Assembly (NCBI GenBank): GCA_017610005.1
Contig: JAFCCU010000010.1
Span: 1 to 64,000 of the forward strand
Direction: 5' to 3'
DNA: 64,000 bases
Origin: Candidatus Woesearchaeota archaeon
GTDB lineage: Archaea > Nanobdellota > Nanobdellia > Woesearchaeales > B29-G15
Both the position numbers and the translations under genes were made by a program. The first letter of the stretch is position 1; each line of letters opens with the position of its first letter. Below the pieces are notes generated by a model that worked only from the letters and a program-made list of their open reading frames with translations, searched no databases and had not been told where the DNA came from. Shown here in pieces: positions 1 to 7,447 of the stretch.

Positions 1-44
1 AGTATATTGGTAAAAAAGCGATTGTGCTGATTTTAAGGGATTAA
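1..44 (+). CDS. possible 3' end of a gene entering from the left edge
   Basis: One frame is open from the window edge to a TAA at 42-44 and would encode about 13 residues ending in a hydrophobic stretch and RD. No family can be recognised from so little. It could equally be non-coding sequence before the repeat tract at 78. Confidence 0.2.
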   Translation, partial: YIGKKAIVLILRD

Positions 45-77
45 CTTAACCACTTTTGTCCCCCAGCTGGTCATATC

Positions 78-308
78 AGTCTGAAGTTCAAAGTCCAAAG
101 TATCTCCAAACTCCTAACTTCTAACTTCAGACTTCAGACTTCAAACTTCAAACTTCAAACTTCAGACTTCTAACTCCAGACTTCTAACTTCAGACTTCAG
201 ACTTCAAACTTCAAACTTCAAACTTCAGACTTCTAACTCCAGACTTTTAACTTCAGACTTCTAACTTCAGACTTCTAACTTCAGACTTCAGACTTCCAAC
301 TTCAGACT
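78..308. repeat. heptanucleotide repeat tract (CAGACTT/CAAACTT units)
   Basis: About 230 bp of degenerate 7-bp units (CAGACTT, CAAACTT, TAACTTC variants), the same family found at nine other places in this window. It ends about 22 bp before a TATA box. The complementary strand is open across it, but that ORF is only the repeat read as a 7-residue periodic peptide. Confidence 0.9.
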
Positions 309-330
309 CCCTTCTCTGAAAAACAAAAAA

Positions 331-338
331 TTTATATA
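331..338 (+). promoter_or_regulatory. archaeal TATA box for the gene at 380
   Basis: TTTATATA lies 42-49 bp before the ATG at 380, which implies a start of transcription near 360 and a short leader. Confidence 0.6.
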
Positions 339-379
339 CTCCTCTGGGAATCTTAGTAAGAAAGAAGAGTGTGTTTACT

Positions 380-1981
380 ATGAAAAAGAGAGGTTGGGAA
401 GATAAGCGCCTATTGGCTGCTTTTTTAACAATAGTTATTTTAGGAGTTCTAGTTTTCTCTGGTCCAGCACAGGCTATCACGCTTGGTTTATCAAGAATTG
501 GTTCAGGTAATCCTTCAGAAGGGGACACTTTGACATTTTCAGGTAAGGTGGATTTACACACGACAGATGCAATCAACCTTCAGGCAATTACTGTTTTGAT
601 TGATCCAACTCCAACTGATTCTTTGGTTAATGCATACAGGTGTAAATTTTACTTAAATGGAAGTGCTTTTTCAGATAATAATGCTATTTGCGATATTAGT
701 ATAACTAATATAAGTTCAGATTATGCTTCTCTTGGAGAAGGATATGGGGATGCTTATGGTTATGCTTATAAATTTTCAACTGAGGTTACAAATACCTCAA
801 ACTTTACATTTAACAACGGGTATACTTATGGTTATAAGTCCGGGTATGGGTATGATTCTTACAATACTGCGCTAGGTTCAACTTCTGAAATTGTTATGAA
901 TTTCACTTGGACTACTCCTAGTGTTTCGGGAGATACAACTTATAAAGTTGGATTAGGCGCTCTTGCCGGAACTGATGCAGAAGATGATCAAGTATTATTT
1001 TTATCAGAAGATTCTATTGAAGTTACTGTTCAAAATGCAGGCGGAGGAGGAAGCGCTACTACTACAATTGCAGATTCCAGTTCCCCTTCCCCAGGAGTTT
1101 ACACTGGGCCAACAACAGTGGTCGAGTTTGAATCAGAGGTTTTACCCAATATTGAAATTGAAACAAATGCACCAATTATTGATGCAACAATTGAGGTTGA
1201 AGAAGTAAGCGAGATAACTGTATTAGAACCAAATGAAGCTGGCTTTGCTATTGCAACTCCTGTTCAGGCAGGAACGGTTCAAGCTGTTTATAAATATATT
1301 AAGATAACCCCAAGTGCAGATATTAAAAGTAAGGTTACAAGAGCAAAAATCGACTTTACTGTGGATAAGGTTTGGCTTGAAGAAAATGGCTTAGACATTA
1401 CAGACATTGTTTTATTAAGACTTGTAGATGGAGAATGGGTTGCATTACCTACATCTTACCTTGGTTCATCAGATGGCAATTTTAATTTCCAGAGCAGTTC
1501 ACCTGGATTTTCATTATTCGCAGTAGGTGTTAGAAAGGCCCCAGAGGTATTAACTCCTCCCCCAGTAACTACTCCAGAACCAGCAGAACCAATTACTGGG
1601 CAAGTTACAGAACCAATAACTGAACCAGTTTGTCAAGATGTACTAACTTTTGCAGTAGAACCTGGAACTGGAGATTGTTATGAATTTGATAGTGGTTGTG
1701 ATGTTCCTGCAGGTTGGACTAATGTTGAATCTTGTGATGATGCCGCGACCCCTCCAACAGTTGTTACAGGTAGTATGTCTGCAAATGAAAATTTAGCAGT
1801 TTTCCTAGGGCTTGTTGTGATTGTTTTAATGGTTTTATGGCTTTTTGTTTACAGAAAACCAAAAGCTGAAGAGATAGTCTTTCATACTTCAATTAAGGAA
1901 ACTACTAAGAAGGCAACTCTAAAGAAAGCCAAGAAGACTAAAAAACCAGTTAAAAAAAGACCACATATGTTTTCTTTTTAA
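380..1981 (+). CDS. secreted, membrane-anchored surface protein with PGF-pre-PGF-like domain
   Basis: From the ATG at 380 the protein is 533 residues; an in-frame GTG at 371 is the alternative start. It begins with a basic segment and a hydrophobic signal sequence ending near a QA motif. A Tyr/Gly-rich stretch follows around residues 120-160. Residues of about 250-390 resemble the PGF-pre-PGF domain of archaeal surface proteins, with the FTVDKVWLEENG and PGFSLFAVG signatures. Then come a Pro/Thr linker, a short Cys-containing segment, a transmembrane helix near residues 475-497 and a Lys-rich cytoplasmic tail. The canonical PGF-CTERM sorting signal is absent, so anchoring is probably by the TM helix. 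Its role is likely cell envelope or adhesion; this is inference. Confidence 0.85.
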   Translation: MKKRGWEDKRLLAAFLTIVILGVLVFSGPAQAITLGLSRIGSGNPSEGDTLTFSGKVDLHTTDAINLQAITVLIDPTPTDSLVNAYRCKFYLNGSAFSDNNAICDISITNISSDYASLGEGYGDAYGYAYKFSTEVTNTSNFTFNNGYTYGYKSGYGYDSYNTALGSTSEIVMNFTWTTPSVSGDTTYKVGLGALAGTDAEDDQVLFLSEDSIEVTVQNAGGGGSATTTIADSSSPSPGVYTGPTTVVEFESEVLPNIEIETNAPIIDATIEVEEVSEITVLEPNEAGFAIATPVQAGTVQAVYKYIKITPSADIKSKVTRAKIDFTVDKVWLEENGLDITDIVLLRLVDGEWVALPTSYLGSSDGNFNFQSSSPGFSLFAVGVRKAPEVLTPPPVTTPEPAEPITGQVTEPITEPVCQDVLTFAVEPGTGDCYEFDSGCDVPAGWTNVESCDDAATPPTVVTGSMSANENLAVFLGLVVIVLMVLWLFVYRKPKAEEIVFHTSIKETTKKATLKKAKKTKKPVKKRPHMFSF

Positions 1982-1994
1982 AATTGAATACAGT

Positions 1995-2579
1995 TTATAT
2001 AATTATTAATTTTCCTTTCTTTCCAGGATTAATTACCCTAGTTTCATCTATATCATCTTCAAGCTCTGCATTTTCATGCAAATGCCCGCAGATGGCTAAT
2101 TTTGGTTTATTTTTTTTAATGAAAGTTCTTATGCTTTTACTTCCAACTGATTCTCCTTGGATGTTATCGACTGCTGTTCCATACGGTGGCCCATGAGTTA
2201 TTAGCACAATTTTTCCCTTTAAATGAGGGCTTACTTTTTTTGTGAATTTTTCAAATTTTGGATCTACTTTGGAAAAACCTCCGCCGCCATATCCTACGAA
2301 CATAACTCCTTTGTACTCATAAACTCCTTGGTGGAGAAAAATTAAATTTTTATATTTATCACAGATTTCTTTTGTTATTTCTGCTTCTTCATGGTTGCCA
2401 TGAATCATAATTACTTTTTTCCCTACAGTTGAAAGAAGCTTTAGTAATTTTTCTAAGTGCTGTTCAAAGTTAGAAATATCTCCTGCACATATAATAATAT
2501 CTGCTAATTTTCCCTGTGAAACTATTTTTCTTAACCTTGGAAAGTCTCCATGCAAATCCACAAATGCAAATATTTTCAT
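1995..2579 (-). CDS. calcineurin-like metallophosphoesterase
   Basis: This 194-residue protein has the complete metal-binding set of the calcineurin-like phosphoesterase superfamily: DLHGD (D8, H10), GD at 33-34, GNHE at 61-64, THG with H129, and GHLH at 165-168. The size fits the small YfcE/MJ0936-type cytoplasmic phosphodiesterases; the substrate cannot be told from sequence. It is the last gene of a leftward operon, and its start overlaps the stop of the VWA gene by 4 nt (ATGA), which suggests translational coupling. It ends 13 bp from the convergent surface-protein gene. Confidence 0.9.
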   Translation of the reverse strand: MKIFAFVDLHGDFPRLRKIVSQGKLADIIICAGDISNFEQHLEKLLKLLSTVGKKVIMIHGNHEEAEITKEICDKYKNLIFLHQGVYEYKGVMFVGYGGGGFSKVDPKFEKFTKKVSPHLKGKIVLITHGPPYGTAVDNIQGESVGSKSIRTFIKKNKPKLAICGHLHENAELEDDIDETRVINPGKKGKLIII

Positions 2580-3790
2580 AGTGCGTTGTAATCCATTAAA
2601 ACGATTCTGTCAATGTTTTTAAGTTCTTTTATTGCATATAATCTGCCTTCTCCTAGTTCAACAATCTTTTTCCCTATTCTCTCGCCAGTCTTATCAAGGG
2701 AGATTCCCACAAGAGAGATAGTAATTCCCTTGGCTCTTGCATTTGAAACGCTTTTAAGTGTATCAGATTCAGGGGATTTTCCTTGGGTGGGGAGGGCATC
2801 AGTTAAAATTATCATATGTTTTGTTTCTTTGCCTTTTGGGAATAATTCAATTGCAGAATTGATTGCTTCGGAAATATTTGTGCCTTTTTTTGGCATTATT
2901 GGCACAATTTCACGCAGAAGTTGTTTAAAATTATTTGTAGGTTCTTGTTTATGGACAACCCCACTTGAAAAGACAACAAGTCCAATTTTATTGCCCTCTT
3001 CAATTGCTTTATATGCAAGAGCAACTCCTGCTTTTTTTGCAAAATCAATCTTTGAATCTTTCATACTTCCACTTGAATCAAGCACAAAAATAACAACTTT
3101 TTGAGTTCTTTTTACCCTTTGCCTTGCAACAAGATCATTTTTTAAAACAGTCTTATGCCCTCTTCTTGTTGCAAGCTTAATTGTACTTTTAATATCCAAA
3201 TCTCTAAAAGGGGTTTTTTTGTAATTTACTCTATCCTCGGGTAGGCCGTAAGGATGCTTAATTTTTTTTAGTTTACCTGAAAGCCTGCCTTTTGGCATTA
3301 ATTCTTCAAGCTCTTCAATATAAAGTAAGGCGCCTGCAAGTTCTAAACCCAAATCATTGATTTTACCATCTTTGTTAATTAATCCTTTTTCTTTAAGACT
3401 TTCGTGAATCATTAAAAGTTGACTTCGAAGTTCTTTTCGAAACTCAGGAATTTTTAGATTCTTTTGTAAGTAAGCAGGAGAGTGGCCTGTTGCAAGTTTG
3501 ATCATTGTAGGCCCATAGATCTTCTCTGCTGTATGATAATCTTCAACTAGTGATTCATACATTTCATCAGGAATAATGTTCCTTTTGCCCTGATTTAGGG
3601 CTTCTTTTAGAAGTTTGCCATCCTTTATTGTTTCCTTATCACTATTTAGAACAGAATGCATTAATTTATTTTCTTTTGTTTGAGACTCTAAAGAACCATC
3701 TAGTGATGTTATTTCTTGATCTGTTTTTGCACTACCCAGAAGCCCCACGCGTGTCCTTGTGGTCAAGTTCTTGATTTTTGCAAAACACAC
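2576..3790 (-). CDS. VWA-domain protein, partner of the MoxR-type ATPase
   Basis: The 404-residue frame carries a C-terminal von Willebrand A domain. Its MIDAS motif DSSGSMKDS lies at residues 238-246, and a TDALPTQGK loop follows further on. The N-terminal half is helical. With the adjacent MoxR AAA+ protein it forms the widespread MoxR-VWA chaperone/metal-insertion pair, also seen in Mg-chelatase subunits BchI and BchD; the client is unknown. As drawn, the start overlaps the upstream gene by 59 nt. The in-frame ATG at 3661 (residue 44) is a plausible true start, but no clear ribosome site decides it. Confidence 0.85.
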   Translation of the reverse strand: MCFAKIKNLTTRTRVGLLGSAKTDQEITSLDGSLESQTKENKLMHSVLNSDKETIKDGKLLKEALNQGKRNIIPDEMYESLVEDYHTAEKIYGPTMIKLATGHSPAYLQKNLKIPEFRKELRSQLLMIHESLKEKGLINKDGKINDLGLELAGALLYIEELEELMPKGRLSGKLKKIKHPYGLPEDRVNYKKTPFRDLDIKSTIKLATRRGHKTVLKNDLVARQRVKRTQKVVIFVLDSSGSMKDSKIDFAKKAGVALAYKAIEEGNKIGLVVFSSGVVHKQEPTNNFKQLLREIVPIMPKKGTNISEAINSAIELFPKGKETKHMIILTDALPTQGKSPESDTLKSVSNARAKGITISLVGISLDKTGERIGKKIVELGEGRLYAIKELKNIDRIVLMDYNAL

Positions 3791-4760
3791 TAAATTGTTC
3801 AGATATATATTCTTTATTACTTACAAGGTAGCGGGAGGATGGTTTTAATCTTATTCTATGGGATAATACAGAAATTACTGCATCTTTTATATCATTAACA
3901 TTTACACTTTTTCCTTTTCTTAAAATTGCATTTGCTTGCGCCCTTTCATAAAGCCCTAATGTTGCTCTAACACTTGGCTTTTTCTCAATGTTATCATCCT
4001 CTCTTAAGACTCTGACAAATCTAACAGTGGATATTAAAAGTTCTTTTTCAAATTGGATCATTTTGTTTCCATTGTTTAATACAATTTCAGTTTCAATATC
4101 AAGTGTTTCTGGATAACCCATATAGATAAAATCAAATCGATCCATTAAAACATCAGATAATTCTTCAGTTGTTTTATCATCTGGATTCATAGTTCCTATA
4201 AAAACAAAATTAACTTTAAAATCCATATCATGTGCCCCAATTGTCAAGGTATTTTCTTCTAAAACTTGGAGAAGAGAATTTTGAAGTTTTTCAGGACATC
4301 TATTAAGTTCATCAAAAAATAATATACCTTGATTTGCAGTAAATAGCTTTCCTGGGGTGAAGGCTTTTTCAGATAATGGCCCAAATTTTAATGCCATCAT
4401 CGGTTCAATATCTCCTAATAGGTCTTCAGGTGTTAAATCTGGGCTTCCTTGAACCCTCACAAATCTTTCTTGCCCCAATAGTTTTTTCTTTTTAATACTT
4501 GATTCTGATAAACACTTAGGGCACATGGGAGTTTCTGGTAAGCAATTGTATCCGCAATCATTAACAGTAACTTCGGGAAGCAGAGCTGCAACATTTTTTG
4601 CAAGAGTAGTTTTTCCTATTCCTGGAGGCCCTACAATTATTACATTTCTTCCAGCAATTAGGGCTGAAGCTAGTTCTTTTTTAACCCTTGCTTGACCAAT
4701 TATTGAAGAGAGAGCATCTCCCTTGAGAAAAACACTTTTAAAATGATCTTTTAGGTTCAT
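3732..4760 (-). CDS. MoxR-family AAA+ ATPase with a four-cysteine insertion
   Basis: The 342-residue protein has Walker A GPPGIGKT at 44-51 and Walker B FFDELN at 148-153, followed by a sensor region (GTMNPDD) and an arginine-rich C-terminal lid. This is the layout of MoxR/BchI AAA+ ATPases. An insertion between Walker A and B has four cysteines at about 69, 73, 80 and 83, likely a zinc knuckle, as in some archaeal Mg-chelatase-like ATPases. It precedes and overlaps its VWA partner. Its ATG shares one base with the stop of the EF-1beta gene (TAATG), so its translation is probably coupled to a translation factor. Confidence 0.9.
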   Translation of the reverse strand: MNLKDHFKSVFLKGDALSSIIGQARVKKELASALIAGRNVIIVGPPGIGKTTLAKNVAALLPEVTVNDCGYNCLPETPMCPKCLSESSIKKKKLLGQERFVRVQGSPDLTPEDLLGDIEPMMALKFGPLSEKAFTPGKLFTANQGILFFDELNRCPEKLQNSLLQVLEENTLTIGAHDMDFKVNFVFIGTMNPDDKTTEELSDVLMDRFDFIYMGYPETLDIETEIVLNNGNKMIQFEKELLISTVRFVRVLREDDNIEKKPSVRATLGLYERAQANAILRKGKSVNVNDIKDAVISVLSHRIRLKPSSRYLVSNKEYISEQFSVFCKNQELDHKDTRGASG

Positions 4761-5035
4761 TAGCCAAAAGCTCGTCTAACATCTGTTACTTCACATGAAT
4801 TGACTCCATCAAGATCTGCAATTTGTTTTTCAAGTTTTTCAGTTGATCCAATAGATTCATCCATAATAAATATGATATTAATTGATTTTAAACCAAATGC
4901 AACATCAACTTGCTTTGATGAATGGACTTCTCCTTTAAAATCTTTGATAAAATTTGCTGCTTTGTCTGAGATTATATCAAGAAGTTCATCTGGTGAAGCA
5001 GGCATTATTCTTAAGGTTATAATCACGTCTGCCAT
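4760..5035 (-). CDS. ef1b: translation elongation factor 1-beta
   Basis: This 91-residue protein matches archaeal EF-1beta, the guanine-nucleotide exchange factor for EF-1alpha, along its whole length. It has the alternating beta-alpha ferredoxin-like fold, the conserved FGLK segment and the C-terminal VTDVRRAFG ending. The start is the ATG one base downstream of the Zn-ribbon gene's stop. Pairing with a small Zn-ribbon gene just upstream is typical in archaea. Confidence 0.95.
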   Translation of the reverse strand: MADVIITLRIMPASPDELLDIISDKAANFIKDFKGEVHSSKQVDVAFGLKSINIIFIMDESIGSTEKLEKQIADLDGVNSCEVTDVRRAFG

Positions 5036-5036
5036 T

Positions 5037-5207
5037 TTAGTTTGGACCTACAAATCCACAATCTGGACATTTATATTTGGCTGCTATTTCTCTACAATGG
5101 CTACATCTGGCAATTACTGCCTTGCCACAATTTGGGCAGGGAAACTCGACTGCACCAGGATCATTAGTTAAAGCTTTTTTACAGCTTATACATTGATTGG
5201 ATTTCAT
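5037..5207 (-). CDS. small zinc-ribbon protein upstream of EF-1beta
   Basis: This 56-residue frame starts at the ATG complementary to 5205-5207. It encodes four CxxC knuckles: CISC, CPNC, CSHC and CPDC. That spacing is characteristic of the short archaeal HVO_2753/DUF1610-type Zn-ribbon proteins routinely encoded next to ef1b and predicted to bind RNA in translation. A TATA-like element about 27 bp upstream makes it the first and probably leaderless gene of the operon running to 1995. Confidence 0.9.
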   Translation of the reverse strand: MKSNQCISCKKALTNDPGAVEFPCPNCGKAVIARCSHCREIAAKYKCPDCGFVGPN

Positions 5208-5228
5208 GACCAGAAGTGTTTATTGCGC

Positions 5229-5238
5229 TTTTAAATAC
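5229..5238 (-). promoter_or_regulatory. TATA box of the Zn-ribbon/EF-1beta/MoxR operon
   Basis: On the minus strand GTATTTAAAA is centred about 27 bp before the start at 5207, the spacing expected for a leaderless archaeal transcript. Confidence 0.6.
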
Positions 5239-5253
5239 TTTGTGGTTAAACGG

Positions 5254-5490
5254 TCAGAGGTCTGAAGTCTGAAGTAAGAAGTCTAAAGTAAGAAGTCTGA
5301 AGTCTAAAGTAAGAAGTCTGAAGTCTAAAGTAAGAAGTCTAAAGTAAGAAGTCTGAAGTCTAAAGTAAGAAGTCTGAAGTCTGAAGTAAGAAGTCTGAAG
5401 TCTGAAGTCTGGAAGTTTAAAGTGAAAAACACTATTTCTCATACCTTAAACCTTATACCCTAAACCTTATACCCCAAACCTTACACCTTC
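5254..5490. repeat. composite heptamer repeat: GAAGTCT-type array plus ACCYTAA-type array
   Basis: 5254-5415 is a tract of 7-bp units (GAAGTCT, AAAGTAA). 5443-5490 is a second 7-bp array (ACCTTAA, ACCTTAT, ACCCTAA, ACCTTAT, ACCCCAA, ACCTTAC). Between them lies a unique stretch containing TGAAAAACACT. The same order (array B, a core resembling AGTATTTTTCA, array A) recurs at 35584-35645 and 37167-37241. With its flanks this fills the gene-free interval 5208-5537. Confidence 0.85.
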
Positions 5491-5507
5491 TTTTCATTCT
5501 AGAAAAA

Positions 5508-5516
5508 TTTATATAC
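5508..5516 (+). promoter_or_regulatory. TATA box for the gene at 5538
   Basis: TTTATATAC is centred 26 bp before the ATG at 5538, predicting a leaderless mRNA. Confidence 0.65.
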
Positions 5517-5537
5517 TGTACTGCTCCTACTGGGACT

Positions 5538-5864
5538 ATGCCTAAAAACGACTTAATTGTAAGGGAGCCATCGCTTCCTAGCGTTCCTTTGCCACCCAGT
5601 ATGGTTAAGGATGAACCGGTTCCTATCAAGGAAGTTAAACTAATTAAAATAAAGGTGGCTAAGAGATCTCCTGAAGAGATTAATGCAGAGTATATTAATT
5701 CTGAATTTAGTAAGATTGATTTTTATTTAGATGGTGGGCAGATAGAACCAGCGGAAAAAGCTTACAAGGATTTGCGTAAGGTTATTAATAAAGAACAAAA
5801 ACAAATTCATAAATATGATTTTCAGAGGATTCTTACATCTCTTGAGTTATTAAGGTTAAAATAA
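5538..5864 (+). CDS. small cytoplasmic protein of unknown function
   Basis: I do not recognise this 108-residue protein. The first 45 residues are Pro/Lys-rich and probably disordered. The rest (about 48-108) reads as two or three amphipathic helices, ending in a Leu-rich segment. It has no signal peptide or TM helix. The ATG is supported by the TATA box 26 bp upstream. A DNA/RNA-binding or scaffold role would be a guess. Confidence 0.7.
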   Translation: MPKNDLIVREPSLPSVPLPPSMVKDEPVPIKEVKLIKIKVAKRSPEEINAEYINSEFSKIDFYLDGGQIEPAEKAYKDLRKVINKEQKQIHKYDFQRILTSLELLRLK

Positions 5865-5883
5865 AAAAAATAAAAAAAACAAT

Positions 5884-5905
5884 TTCCCTAGTAGCCATTA
5901 GGGAA
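5884..5905 (+). terminator. small hairpin after the 5538 gene
   Basis: TTCCCTA and TAGGGAA form a 7-bp stem with an 8-nt loop, 20 bp after the stop codon and just after an A-rich run. It may be an mRNA 3' end structure. There is no strong T-tract directly after it, so terminator function is uncertain. Confidence 0.35.
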
Positions 5906-6098
5906 TTACTAAGAGCGCCAATAGTATGTATTTTCTCTGTTTTATTTATAAAGATACTTATTAAGTGCTAAAATGAGGATAATTATCATCCTTATAACAC
6001 TTTACAAGTTGTAATAATACTCTATGATTCTTTATAAGACTATTATAACCGCTTATGCCCCTTATTAATAGATATAATTTTATATTACTTCCAAAAGG
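5906..6098. other. AT-rich non-coding region with repeated TTATAA boxes
   Basis: No gene is visible here. It contains several TTATAA/TATAAC boxes and the 10-bp palindrome GATAATTATC, upstream of a transcription-factor-like gene. These could be operator sites. Confidence 0.3.
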
Positions 6099-6108
6099 TT
6101 TAAATATA
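6099..6108 (+). promoter_or_regulatory. TATA box for the membrane regulator gene
   Basis: TTTAAATATA is centred about 25 bp before the ATG at 6129. This favours that start, as a leaderless message, over the in-frame GTG at 6120. Confidence 0.6.
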
Positions 6109-6128
6109 CCTTAAAAAATGTGTATTTG

Positions 6129-6806
6129 ATGAGGAAGGTGCCTTTAGTTTTAGTTGTGTTTTTCTTATTTGTCGTCTCAATAGACCTTACATTTGGCGCT
6201 CAAGTGAGTGGTCAGGCATATGGGGAGGATTATGAACTATTACGAAATGTGATTGTTGAGATTACAACATTCCCCAAACAAACAGTGGTTTCTAAAGATG
6301 GAACGTATTCTTTTACATTGACTCCAGGGAGGTATGAATTGACAGCCTATCATCGTTTACAAAATGGGACAATTCAATTTACCACAAAAGAAGTGGTCGT
6401 CTCGGAGAGTGGAGAATATATTGTTGATTTGATATTAAATACTGTTTTTACTGGGGATGCACCCCCTGAAACACTCCCAGTACATCTAAAAATTCTAAAA
6501 GGATTACAAGACAATTTTTTGATGGTAATAATTTTAATTGTTGCTGCTGTGGGAATTTCTATTACAATTATTTTATTAAAACACAAAAAACCAAAAGAAG
6601 AGAAAGTTGATAAGAGTTTAAATCAAATGATTGTAATTCTAAAAAAAAGTGGGGGGCGAGCTACTCAAAAAGAATTAAGAATTCAAATGCCTACGCTTTC
6701 TGAAGCTAAGATTTCTTTGATGATAACTGAACTTGAATCAAAAGGGATTTTAAAAAAAATAAAAAAAGGCAGAGGAAATATTATTATTGTTAAGAGGAAA
6801 AAATGA
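6129..6806 (+). CDS. membrane-bound winged-helix regulator with extracellular carboxypeptidase-regulatory-like domain
   Basis: The protein starts at MRKVPLVL with a signal sequence or first TM helix. A beta-sandwich of the carboxypeptidase regulatory-like type follows, with a VSKDGTYSFTLTPGRYEL signature, at about residues 25-105. A strong TM helix lies at about 128-152. The cytoplasmic C-terminus (about 165-225) reads as a winged helix: a helix, a Thr/Gln turn, a recognition helix with ESKGILKK, and a basic wing. This is the domain order of archaeal membrane-anchored MarR-like regulators, which would pass an outside signal to DNA. The stop overlaps the next start (ATGA), so the two genes form an operon. 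Confidence 0.85.
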   Translation: MRKVPLVLVVFFLFVVSIDLTFGAQVSGQAYGEDYELLRNVIVEITTFPKQTVVSKDGTYSFTLTPGRYELTAYHRLQNGTIQFTTKEVVVSESGEYIVDLILNTVFTGDAPPETLPVHLKILKGLQDNFLMVIILIVAAVGISITIILLKHKKPKEEKVDKSLNQMIVILKKSGGRATQKELRIQMPTLSEAKISLMITELESKGILKKIKKGRGNIIIVKRKK

Positions 6807-7447
6807 GTTTTTTATGCACTCACTGTGGGGCTTGTTGCAATGAAACATTAGTTCAGATTAATCTTACTTTTGGAGATATTGCAAGGATTAGCAAACATTT
6901 AAAAAAATCAATCAAAGACCTTTTTGATGAGGAGATAATTGATTTTAATCCTTTTTTAGATCCAGAAACTGGAAATTATGATGTTGAACTTGGGTTAAAT
7001 AAACCCTGCCTTCTTCGCGAGAATAATAAATGCAAGGTTTATTGTGCAAGACCCTTGAACTGTAGACTTTTCCCTTATTGGATTATTGGAAAATTTGGTA
7101 ATGAAACAAAAGAAATGTTTAGTGATGATTATAAAGGTGTTGCAAATATGACTTTAAATGATAAAGACATATTAAAGTACAAAGAATATGCAATGGAGAT
7201 AGGAAAGATTCTTCTTAAAGAATCAAAGTACACTGATTTAGTGGTTGATAAAATAAAAGCAGAACTTAGCTGGGATCCAGGAGGAATTGATGCCGGTCCT
7301 TTTTTAGAAAATAAACAACTTGAAGAAAAAAGATTATTGGCTGTAAAAGAAATGATAAAAAGTGCTGATTTAAAAGAACTTAAAAAAAGAGTAGCTGAAG
7401 AAATTTTGACAAAAGATTGGCAAATTAATCTCTCCGAAGAAATTTAA
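6803..7447 (+). CDS. YkgJ-family Cys-cluster protein
   Basis: The 214-residue protein begins with CTHCGACC at residues 5-12. It has a second cysteine group, CLLRENNKC, and then YCARPLNCRLFPYW. This is the YkgJ/UPF0153 family pattern of putative Zn or Fe-S binding proteins; the biochemical role is unknown. It overlaps the upstream regulator by 4 nt. Its 3' end overlaps the convergent ABC permease gene by 23 nt. Confidence 0.9.
   Translation: MSFLCTHCGACCNETLVQINLTFGDIARISKHLKKSIKDLFDEEIIDFNPFLDPETGNYDVELGLNKPCLLRENNKCKVYCARPLNCRLFPYWIIGKFGNETKEMFSDDYKGVANMTLNDKDILKYKEYAMEIGKILLKESKYTDLVVDKIKAELSWDPGGIDAGPFLENKQLEEKRLLAVKEMIKSADLKELKKRVAEEILTKDWQINLSEEI

Noticed and set aside
78-308. CRISPR array
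   Set aside because: The repeats are 7-bp, contiguous and degenerate, with no unique spacers and no cas genes nearby.
253-576. Minus-strand ORF of 107 residues over the first repeat tract
   Set aside because: It overlaps the 5' part and promoter of the surface-protein gene, and its tail is only the heptamer read as a periodic peptide.
963-1208. 81-residue plus-strand ORF
   Set aside because: Shadow frame within the surface-protein gene; low-complexity Leu/Gln peptide.
5254-5442. Minus-strand ORF of 62 residues
   Set aside because: It is entirely heptamer repeat, open because the repeat has no stop on that strand.
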